NCBI GenBank assembly: GCA_030591125.1
Contig: JAUVBP010000066.1
Location: 1 to 6,770 of the forward strand
Length of the DNA: 6,770 bases
Source of the DNA: Candidatus Woesearchaeota archaeon
GTDB taxonomy: Archaea; Nanobdellota; Nanobdellia; Woesearchaeales; UBA11576
Direction of reading: 5' to 3'
Shown here: piece by piece, positions 1 to 4,832 of the stretch
Numbering within the stretch: position 1 is the stretch's first letter
Layout of the letters: each line of letters starts with the position of its first letter
The notes under the pieces: model-generated
What the model saw: the letters and a program-made list of their open reading frames with translations, nothing else
Database searches by the model: none
Told to the model about the DNA's origin: nothing
Position numbers and translations under genes: made by a program

Positions 1-1070
1 AACCTTATCCGTTCATGAAACGTCTGGGTCTGGTGAATCTGTTCTTCCAGGGGCAGGTCAATGACGGTCTTGTACCGGTGAGATCTGCGCAGACCGTGGG
101 TGAGACTCTTCTTGATGAGGACTGTGTGAACTTCTGGTCACAGCCGATCATCCACACGTTGCTCATAGATGACCGGAATTCACAGAGGCTTATAGGCCAG
201 CTCATATCAGAGCAGGTATTCAAGGAGCTGAATGCAGAGCAGACGCAGAGCAACCTGTTCGGATATTCTGAATATTTTGAGCTTGAGATAGATGATTGTT
301 CACCTGATGATATCTATATCGTGATAGGTAAGGAACGTACTGCCAAGGAGATCCAGCGTCCTGCTTATTGTGCTTGCGGCAATGGAATATGTGGCGGGCT
401 TAAGGATTATGATACCTGTCCTGAAGATTGTCGGCCTATAGAACAGCCTCTGATGCAACGGATAGTCCAGATGTCTCTGTCAGTCCTTGCAGGGCTCATA
501 GCGCTGTTCCTGTTGGTAGGTTTCGTCTATGTGGTACTTACGCATTCAAGGAAGAAGAAGGAAGAGGATGATCAGCCGCCCAGACCTCCTGCTTCAGAAG
601 CTATGAGCGAACGTGGATTCCTGGATTTCCCTGTGAAGTATGTGGAAGAAGCGCCTGTGGAAAAAAAGAAGATTAAGAGCAAGCCTGTTGAGAGAAGACC
701 TGTTGAAAAAAAACATATTGAGAAGAAGTCTGCTGCAGGATTGATGTCTAAGAGAAAGCATGATGGGCGTAGTTTTACTGAGAGATGGTTTTCTGGAGGG
801 ACGCTTGTCAGGAAACATGACATCAGACGCACAAGAGATGTACACCCTGTCAGGAAGCCGACTGCAGTAGTGAGCCCTCATCACAGGAAGAGAGCGGGAT
901 CAGATGATGAAGATTCGCTCTCGGATATGATCGAAGAGATAGACCGCATCAGGCACAGGAATGCACCTGAGCAGGCTAAAAGATCAGTATCAAGAGCAAA
1001 AAAGAAAGCTGTACGGATGAAAGCGACGAAAAAGCGTCCTAAGAAGGTCAAAGCAGCCAAAAAGAAGTAA
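1..1070 (+). CDS. Membrane-anchored surface protein, C-terminal part: putative alpha/beta-hydrolase end, Cys-rich module, TM segment, basic tail (5' partial)
   Basis: The frame is open to the left edge and the first ATG (nt 15) has no ribosome binding site, so the real start lies outside the window. Numbering from that Met, residues 15-25 (VNDGLVPVRSA) and H47 in an IIHTLL context resemble the acid and His ends of lipase/esterase catalytic triads. The nucleophile would be upstream and unseen, so the hydrolase call is an inference. Residues 119-139 form a Cys-rich module (C119, C121, C126, C135, C139; CGNGIC then CPEDC), a type found in extracellular archaeal proteins. One transmembrane helix covers about 150-175, followed by HSRKKK, so by the positive-inside rule the N-terminal part is outside. 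The remaining 175 residues are cytoplasmic, hydrophilic and very basic, with PVE(K/R)-type repeats at 214-238 and a Lys-rich end at 328-351. It is followed after 9 nt by a small membrane protein gene, probably in one operon. Confidence 0.8.
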   Translation, partial: PYPFMKRLGLVNLFFQGQVNDGLVPVRSAQTVGETLLDEDCVNFWSQPIIHTLLIDDRNSQRLIGQLISEQVFKELNAEQTQSNLFGYSEYFELEIDDCSPDDIYIVIGKERTAKEIQRPAYCACGNGICGGLKDYDTCPEDCRPIEQPLMQRIVQMSLSVLAGLIALFLLVGFVYVVLTHSRKKKEEDDQPPRPPASEAMSERGFLDFPVKYVEEAPVEKKKIKSKPVERRPVEKKHIEKKSAAGLMSKRKHDGRSFTERWFSGGTLVRKHDIRRTRDVHPVRKPTAVVSPHHRKRAGSDDEDSLSDMIEEIDRIRHRNAPEQAKRSVSRAKKKAVRMKATKKRPKKVKAAKKK

Positions 1071-1079
1071 GGTTTAAAT

Positions 1080-1421
1080 ATGAATGATACAAGAAAGACT
1101 ATAAGGGGTGTAAAATTGAATAAGAAAGGACTGTTTGCTACATGGATATTTGTTTCTCTTATGCTGATACCTATTCTTGCTCTTATGATAATGGACTATC
1201 AGGTAAGGGTTTCCAATGACCTGACTGGTGCATATATCGGTGCAGCCCCTTCAGTTGAGGGTTCAATATTTGCGGCTGCAGTGCTTTTTGGTGTCTGCAC
1301 GTTTTTCCTCGTGAGTTTCATCGCGTCCCGGCTCAAGAAGTCCAAGTTCGTGTCGTCTATGCCTTTGGCTCAGATCAATAGGGAGATAGACAGGATACAT
1401 GAGCACATGCAGAAGAGATGA
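1080..1421 (+). CDS. Small two-helix membrane protein, unknown function
   Basis: The 113-residue protein is not assigned to a named family. From the ATG at 1080, hydrophobic helices lie at about 19-38 and 62-83, joined by a short polar loop. Basic residues flank both outer ends (NKKG before helix 1, RLKKSK after helix 2), so both termini should be cytoplasmic. The C-terminal 20 residues form an amphipathic helix containing REIDRIHEHM. The start is ambiguous. The ATG at 1080 is preceded by AAGGT six bases upstream. An in-frame TTG at 1116 is preceded by AAGGGGTG at 1103-1110 and would give a 101-residue protein beginning MNKKG, a common N-terminus of short archaeal membrane proteins. The ATG is given here, but the TTG is a serious alternative. 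The gene sits 9 nt after the surface-protein gene and 37 nt before the next membrane protein gene, which suggests one transcript. Confidence 0.75.
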   Translation: MNDTRKTIRGVKLNKKGLFATWIFVSLMLIPILALMIMDYQVRVSNDLTGAYIGAAPSVEGSIFAAAVLFGVCTFFLVSFIASRLKKSKFVSSMPLAQINREIDRIHEHMQKR

Positions 1422-1447
1422 TTTTCAATTACGTTTTCATGTTCAAA

Positions 1448-1455
1448 GAGGTGAT
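1448..1455 (+). promoter_or_regulatory. Strong Shine-Dalgarno GAGGTGAT
   Basis: GAGGTGAT matches the archaeal 16S anti-Shine-Dalgarno complement over eight bases and lies three bases before the ATG at 1459. It decides the start of the downstream gene. The longer open frame beginning at 1399 would overlap the previous gene and has no comparable site. Confidence 0.85.
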
Positions 1456-1458
1456 TTG

Positions 1459-1797
1459 ATGCATCATAGGATAGGTCATTACGCTTTCATCGGAGGGGTG
1501 CTCATTGCAGTCATTGCAGGTTTTCTTCAGACCCAGGAGAAGTTCTTTGCTCTCAGCATACTTCTGTTAGGTGTTGTGGTAGGGTTCCTTAACATCTCCA
1601 CGAAAGAGGTCTCTCACTTCCTTGTCGCGGCTGTCGCGCTCTTGGTGGCGGGCACTGCAGACTTCGGGGCTCTTAACATAGTCTTCTCACCTCTTGGCAG
1701 CGTACTGAATGCTATATTCGCAAATATCAAGATATTCGTGGCACCTGCTGCTCTTGTGGTATCATTGAAGTCGATATTCCTGTTGGCGCATGGATGA
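1459..1797 (+). CDS. Small multi-spanning membrane protein, unknown function
   Basis: The product has 112 residues when started at the ATG with the GAGGTGAT site. Almost the whole chain is hydrophobic. Helices are likely at about 8-24 (AFIGGVLIAVIAGF), 29-45 (FFALSILLLGVVVGFL), 51-68 (VSHFLVAAVALLVAG) and a C-terminal stretch at about 78-108 that could form one or two further segments. The GVVVGFLN...EVSHFLVAA pattern resembles small conserved membrane proteins often seen in DPANN archaeal genomes. That resemblance is from memory and carries no functional assignment. No catalytic motif, metal ligand set or cysteine is visible. It is the last gene of the rightward cluster and is followed by a pyrimidine-rich terminator-like tract. 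Alternatives include a holin-like or secretion accessory protein, but nothing in the sequence favours one. Confidence 0.8.
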   Translation: MHHRIGHYAFIGGVLIAVIAGFLQTQEKFFALSILLLGVVVGFLNISTKEVSHFLVAAVALLVAGTADFGALNIVFSPLGSVLNAIFANIKIFVAPAALVVSLKSIFLLAHG

Positions 1798-1802
1798 GAA
1801 TT

Positions 1803-1826
1803 AGTTTTTTCTTTCTTTTTCTTCTC
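1803..1826 (+). terminator. Pyrimidine/T-rich transcription terminator of the rightward cluster
   Basis: Directly after the TGA at 1795-1797 comes a nearly pure T/C tract with runs of six and five T. Archaeal RNA polymerase terminates at T-rich tracts without needing a hairpin, so this is the likely 3' end of the + strand transcript. The tract and position are seen in the sequence; the function is inferred. Confidence 0.6.
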
Positions 1827-1833
1827 TGGTTTC

Positions 1834-1998
1834 TGTTACAAAGCCTGCTTCCGCTTTGTTCGCTTTGCTCTCAAAGCTCCAGGACGCCGCCGCATGCCCT
1901 AGGACGTAAAGTTCTTTTTTCGCCGAAGGCGTAACTTATTATTTAATCCTATTTAGAAAGCAAACGCATGCTACCTTGGCGTCACCGGCTTTGTAACA
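1834..1998. repeat. Inverted-repeat-bounded, hairpin-rich non-coding region
   Basis: TGTTACAAAGCC (1834-1845) and its exact reverse complement GGCTTTGTAACA (1987-1998) bound 141 bp with no convincing gene. Inside are a 7-bp hairpin ACAAAGC/GCTTTGT (1838-1844 with 1853-1859), a 6-bp hairpin GCTTTG-CTCT-CAAAGC (1862-1877), a short CGCC-GAA-GGCG hairpin (1921-1931) just after a T6 run, and a direct repeat AGGACG (1881-1886 and 1901-1906). The GCTTTG/CAAAGC core occurs five times, so the outer arms compete with the inner hairpins. It may be a MITE-like or dispersed palindromic repeat, or a structured RNA or bidirectional terminator between convergent genes. No target-site duplication was found next to the arms. 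The repeat itself is certain; its nature is not. Confidence 0.6.
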
Positions 1999-2018
1999 AT
2001 GAATGCTACTAGAACTCA

Positions 2019-2252
2019 TCATCTAGGCAGCACAGCCTTCCACTTGTACTTATACCCTAAAGGCGTCTTCTTCCTCTCGATGAGACCTCGTTTCACAAGG
2101 TTATTGAACACCTGATTATGCGCTCTGCTGTGGTTCTTCAGCTCCTGTTCACTCACCCAGTTGTTCTTGTATTTGTACATGAAGAATTGCTGTATCTCAT
2201 GAGCCAGCTGTACCCTGTCCGTCGTGTCCGGATCCTCTTTTTTCATCGGCAT
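2019..2252 (-). CDS. Small winged-helix DNA-binding protein
   Basis: The product has 77 residues from the ATG at 2252 (MPMKKED). A helix at about 12-28 is followed by a helix-turn-helix pattern at about 33-57 (VSEQELKNHSRAHNQVF then LVKRGLIERKK). A basic beta-wing follows at about 58-72 (TPLGYKYKWK). This matches small archaeal winged-helix proteins, and DNA binding is inferred from that pattern only. The start is not firmly set. The ATG at 2252 lies 7 nt after the TAG of the upstream hydrolase gene without a clear Shine-Dalgarno site, and a second ATG is at 2246. A start at 2318 would need 59 bp of overlap with the hydrolase and adds unlike sequence. It is the last gene of the four-gene leftward operon, so it may regulate that operon or act on DNA with NucS. 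Confidence 0.7.
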   Translation of the reverse strand: MPMKKEDPDTTDRVQLAHEIQQFFMYKYKNNWVSEQELKNHSRAHNQVFNNLVKRGLIERKKTPLGYKYKWKAVLPR

Positions 2253-2259
2253 CTTAGAT

Positions 2260-2811
2260 CTATACGTTAAGAACGTCCTCAAGCAGTCTCTGGAACGTTG
2301 TATATCCTGCTGCTGCATTGAAATGTCCTGCTTTGTTCATGATTATTGTCTTTGTTCCAAGTTTCTCTGAAAGCTCATCTGTCTTGTTCAGAGGTACGTA
2401 AGGGTCATTATCTGAGGCATAAGTGAAGAATCGTGGGCAGTTTGCTCGTATCTTGTCCCAGTTGAATCGTTTATTGACGAATGTCTTGTTTATTTTATCG
2501 AATTCTGTATTGTTTAGCAGGCCTATGAATCCGGCGACAAGGAATGATGCCTTTATTGGTCTGTCAATCTGTTCTAACACAGTAAGTATGAATGCAGGTC
2601 CAAGGCTATGTCCGATGAATATTGTATCTTCGTCCAGGTGTCCTTTGTATTCATCAAATACTCTGAGCCAATTTTCCAGGTCCTGCCCATCAGGTGTGGG
2701 GAACTTAGGGACAGATACTGTATAGCCTGCTTTTTCAAGTTCCGTTTTCAACCAGGGAAACCAGTTCTCTTCTGGAGTTCCATATGCTCCGTGGATCATT
2801 ATTACATTCAT
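2260..2811 (-). CDS. RBBP9/YdeN-like serine hydrolase (alpha/beta fold)
   Basis: At 183 residues this fits the compact RBBP9/YdeN family of single-domain alpha/beta hydrolases (about 180-190 residues). Visible landmarks are the N-terminal strand with IHGAYGTPEENW (6-17; oxyanion region), the nucleophile elbow GHSLG with Ser69, the acid in YASDNDPYVP (Asp134 or Asp136) and the catalytic His163 in AGHFN. The triad looks complete, so an active enzyme is expected. The substrate is unknown; relatives are tested mostly on small esters. No signal peptide or membrane helix is present, so it should be cytoplasmic. The ATG is preceded by AGGTG at 2821-2817 with about five bases of spacing, which supports this start. 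It begins 12 nt after the NucS stop codon in the same operon. The reason for joining a hydrolase to a mismatch endonuclease is not clear from the sequence. Confidence 0.88.
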   Translation of the reverse strand: MNVIMIHGAYGTPEENWFPWLKTELEKAGYTVSVPKFPTPDGQDLENWLRVFDEYKGHLDEDTIFIGHSLGPAFILTVLEQIDRPIKASFLVAGFIGLLNNTEFDKINKTFVNKRFNWDKIRANCPRFFTYASDNDPYVPLNKTDELSEKLGTKTIIMNKAGHFNAAAGYTTFQRLLEDVLNV

Positions 2812-2823
2812 ATCTGCACCTGT

Positions 2824-3555
2824 TCAGAAATTACCCAGCGTCTTCTGGTCTTTGTTGAACCTTTCCCTGTATTTCGGCGGCTCGACAGCGACAAAATCAA
2901 AGCCCCAGTCCTTTGCCATCTGTCCTGCATTGCTTGTTATCTTGGGTGCAGCGATCACGCCTTTTATCGCATCAGTGCCTTTCACTTCTTTCATCTTCTC
3001 GACATATCTGCGGAGCTGGGTCACTGCGCTCAGGTCTGCGCAGTACCTTTTACACTCGACTATCATGAGGTTGTTGTTCTTGTCATGGCCGAATACATCG
3101 ATGAAGCCGTACTTTGTCTGTTCTTCCATCGATACTGGCCTGAAATCATCTGATATCAGCGATGGGTTCTTGTAGATCATCTCTGACATGTCTTTCTCAG
3201 TTCCTATTATCTGTATCTTCTGCCCATCCTTCAATGGGTGTGAGCTTACGAAGTGTATCTTTGTCATCTTCACGTCAAGATATTCTTTCAGCGCAGTGTT
3301 CTGTGAGCTTAACAATAACTTCCCATCTTCCAGTTTCACGCTGTGTCTGGTATCTGGCTTCATATAATTGATAGGAGCATTGCCTTCTGGCTGGTGCACC
3401 AGCAGGGCCTTGTCTGCTTTTATGATTATCAGTCTCTCTCCTACAGGAAGATGAGCTTCTGCCCTGCCGCTATAGTCTACTTCACATTCGCATCCTATCG
3501 CGATAGTCTCATTCCTGCGTATTGCATCACGTATCTTCACTGCATCAGAATCCAT
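2824..3555 (-). CDS. nucS: Endonuclease NucS/EndoMS (mismatch-specific, RecB-like fold)
   Basis: NucS/EndoMS cuts mismatched or branched DNA and provides a non-MutS mismatch repair route in many archaea and in Actinobacteria. The following numbering is from the upstream GTG at 3570. The N-terminal DNA-binding domain has the family pattern CECEVDYSGRAEAHL (27-41) and GERLIIIKADKALLVHQPEG (44-63). The C-terminal nuclease domain shows the PD-(D/E)XK-type set: Asp158 in YGFIDVFG, then Glu172 and Lys174 in IVECKR, followed by Gln185 and Tyr189 in QLRRYVE. All expected catalytic residues are therefore present. The chain ends in QKTLGNF, which resembles a PCNA-interacting box without its last aromatic. 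I chose the ATG at 3555 (243 aa) because AGAGGT lies four bases upstream. The GTG at 3570 (248 aa) would overlap the upstream stop by four bases but lacks a ribosome site. It is the second gene of the leftward operon. Confidence 0.93.
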   Translation of the reverse strand: MDSDAVKIRDAIRRNETIAIGCECEVDYSGRAEAHLPVGERLIIIKADKALLVHQPEGNAPINYMKPDTRHSVKLEDGKLLLSSQNTALKEYLDVKMTKIHFVSSHPLKDGQKIQIIGTEKDMSEMIYKNPSLISDDFRPVSMEEQTKYGFIDVFGHDKNNNLMIVECKRYCADLSAVTQLRRYVEKMKEVKGTDAIKGVIAAPKITSNAGQMAKDWGFDFVAVEPPKYRERFNKDQKTLGNF

Positions 3556-3559
3556 CGGA

Positions 3560-3565
3560 ACCTCT
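3560..3565 (-). promoter_or_regulatory. Shine-Dalgarno AGAGGT for nucS
   Basis: On the - strand AGAGGT runs from 3565 to 3560, four bases before the ATG at 3555. It overlaps the last bases of the regulator gene and favours the internal ATG over the GTG at 3570. Translation of nucS is probably coupled to termination on the regulator gene (TGA at 3569-3567). Confidence 0.6.
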
Positions 3566-3566
3566 A

Positions 3567-4112
3567 TCACACCAGCTTTTGTATGATGTCTGATTTTGTT
3601 ATCACGCCTACTGCTTCCCCTTTCTTTGCTACTATCAGCAGGGGATAGTGCCGTATCAATGTACTCAGCACAGATATCTTGGTCTCATCGCTGACTATGG
3701 GTGGTGGGGCAATCATGACATCTGCAGCCTTTATCCGGTTGACATCAGGGCGTCCTATCTTATCAAGGAGCTCTTTCTCTGTCACAAGACCCACGACGTT
3801 CTTGCCATCAAGGACAGGCACTTGCGATATCGCTCGCGTGTGCATGATCTTTACCATGTCGACTATCCTCTCATCAGGGTTGGCGGTCAGTATGCTGTGC
3901 TGCATCACTTCTTTGGCGCTGACTTCCTTCTTCTTGCTTATCCTGTCGAGTGACTCGAATATCTGTATGACTTTTGAGTATGCGGGGTCTATCTTGCCTG
4001 CTTCTACTTTAGCTATCAGGGACTGCGACACTCCTGCCTCTTTTGCGAACTCTGTCTGTGTAAGCCCGAGCTGTTTACGTATGTTCTTGATATTGGCGAT
4101 GTCGTATGGCAT
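3567..4112 (-). CDS. XRE-type HTH protein with paired CBS domains
   Basis: The 181-residue protein has a Cro/C1-type helix-turn-helix at about 6-58, with the recognisable core LTQTEFAKEAGVSQSLIAKV (17-36) followed by EAGK. A CBS pair follows: CBS1 at about 66-120 (AKEVMQHSIL...VPVLDGKNVVGLVTEKELL) and CBS2 at about 128-181 (AADVMIAPPPIVSDETKI...GVITKSDIIQKLV). CBS pairs commonly bind adenine nucleotides or S-adenosylmethionine, so this is probably a transcription regulator whose DNA binding responds to such a ligand. The ligand is not predictable from the sequence. HTH-CBS proteins of this size are widespread in archaea. It is the first gene of the leftward operon and overlaps the upstream GTG of the nucS frame. 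No Shine-Dalgarno precedes the ATG, and the TATA box placement indicates a leaderless message. Autoregulation is plausible. Confidence 0.9.
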   Translation of the reverse strand: MPYDIANIKNIRKQLGLTQTEFAKEAGVSQSLIAKVEAGKIDPAYSKVIQIFESLDRISKKKEVSAKEVMQHSILTANPDERIVDMVKIMHTRAISQVPVLDGKNVVGLVTEKELLDKIGRPDVNRIKAADVMIAPPPIVSDETKISVLSTLIRHYPLLIVAKKGEAVGVITKSDIIQKLV

Positions 4113-4143
4113 AGGATATACTAGAATAGTAGAACTTTATAAA
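4113..4143 (-). promoter_or_regulatory. Archaeal promoter (TATA box TTTATAAA) of the HTH-CBS/nucS operon, leaderless
   Basis: On the - strand TTTATAAA covers 4143-4136, with the preceding bases ATCGGAATA as a possible BRE. Archaeal transcription starts about 22-27 bases after the TATA centre, which is about 4118-4113, next to the ATG at 4112. The absence of any Shine-Dalgarno there agrees with leaderless initiation. Confidence 0.65.
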
Positions 4144-4152
4144 TATTCCGAT

Positions 4153-4168
4153 ACTAATAAAAAAAGAA
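4153..4168 (-). terminator. T-run terminator after the thioredoxin-like gene
   Basis: Read on the - strand, TTCTTTTTTTATTAGT follows directly after the TAG stop (4171-4169). A run of seven T at the gene end is a typical archaeal termination signal. It lies about 10 bases upstream of the TATA box of the next leftward operon, so the end of one unit abuts the promoter of the next. Confidence 0.6.
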
Positions 4169-4831
4169 CTATTTTATTCTTTCAATGCCTTGCTCTATGA
4201 GTAGCTTCTCAATATCTTTCTTGCTCATGAACCTGTTGTAGGTCTCCTTGCCGACTATCATCGAAGGGGTCCCTTCAATAGAATACATGCGTTTGATCGT
4301 GTCAAGAGCTGCGTTCTCTATTGTATGGTCGAATGAGTATATGTATACATCTTCGTAGTTGCTCCTGATCCAGGTGAGTATGAACCCTTGCTCTTTACAT
4401 CTCTTGCAGTCGTCTTCATTTGTGTAGAAGAACAGTATCCTCTCGCCCGTCTGGTTGCACTGTTTGGCGGTCTTCTTCATGAAAAGCCAGTGCCTGATCT
4501 CGAGTAATGAGTAATATTCTTTGAGGCCCATGACACTTCGGTCATCCTCGCCCATCTGGTTCTCCATGTAATCCAGTTTGCTTGCCATCTCATAGAGCTC
4601 GTCTGCGAGAAGTGATGAGTTTACATGGTCGCAGGGATTCTCTGCTATGAGTTCGTATTGGAGTTCCATCGCTACAGTGTCGGTCTTGAGGTCCTGGCCT
4701 ATATACTCTATCTGCTTCAGTTTTTCTCCTGAGAAGAAATTTCCTACTGATATCCCTATTATGAATACCAGGGTGGTCATCGCGAATACTGTCAAGTACT
4801 TGCTCTTGTCTATGCGTCGCCTCTTGTTCAT
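4169..4831 (-). CDS. Membrane-anchored thioredoxin-fold protein (CxxC)
   Basis: The product has 220 residues. A basic N-terminus (MNKRRRIDKSK) precedes one transmembrane helix at about 12-32, so the rest should face outside the membrane. A helical middle region (about 37-120) contains Cys67 and Cys125. The C-terminal domain has the thioredoxin-like order: strand ILFFYTNED, then DCKRC with Cys142 and Cys145, a helix, strand VYIYSFD, and a cis-Pro motif EGTPSMIVG with Pro189. This suggests a thiol-disulfide oxidoreductase acting outside the membrane. Two extra cysteines could form a second redox pair or a structural disulfide. The layout resembles membrane-tethered thioredoxin-like proteins of DPANN archaea, but I cannot name a characterised homologue. 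The ATG lies one base after the glycosyltransferase TAA, without a strong ribosome site, so translation is probably coupled to the upstream gene. Confidence 0.82.
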   Translation of the reverse strand: MNKRRRIDKSKYLTVFAMTTLVFIIGISVGNFFSGEKLKQIEYIGQDLKTDTVAMELQYELIAENPCDHVNSSLLADELYEMASKLDYMENQMGEDDRSVMGLKEYYSLLEIRHWLFMKKTAKQCNQTGERILFFYTNEDDCKRCKEQGFILTWIRSNYEDVYIYSFDHTIENAALDTIKRMYSIEGTPSMIVGKETYNRFMSKKDIEKLLIEQGIERIK

Positions 4832-4832
4832 C

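Noticed and set aside
572..884. Two - strand open frames opposite the basic tail of the surface protein
   Set aside because: Their Phe/Leu/Ser-rich content is simply the reverse of Lys/Glu/Arg codons; no start signals.
1399..1458. Upstream extension of the third + strand gene to the ATG at 1399
   Set aside because: It would overlap the previous gene, and the extra residues are polar and unlike the family; the GAGGTGAT site points to 1459.
1834..1998. Insertion sequence
   Set aside because: The arms resemble terminal inverted repeats, but there is no transposase frame inside and no target duplication beside the arms, so only a non-autonomous repeat is possible.
2608..3153. Long + strand open frame opposite nucS and the hydrolase gene
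   Set aside because: It lies antisense to two clearly recognisable genes, has no ribosome site and a composition rich in Cys, His and Phe without domain pattern. It is a shadow of the real genes.
3679..4200. + strand open frame opposite the HTH-CBS gene
   Set aside because: The opposite strand encodes a full HTH plus two CBS domains with a promoter; this frame shows no family pattern or ribosome site.
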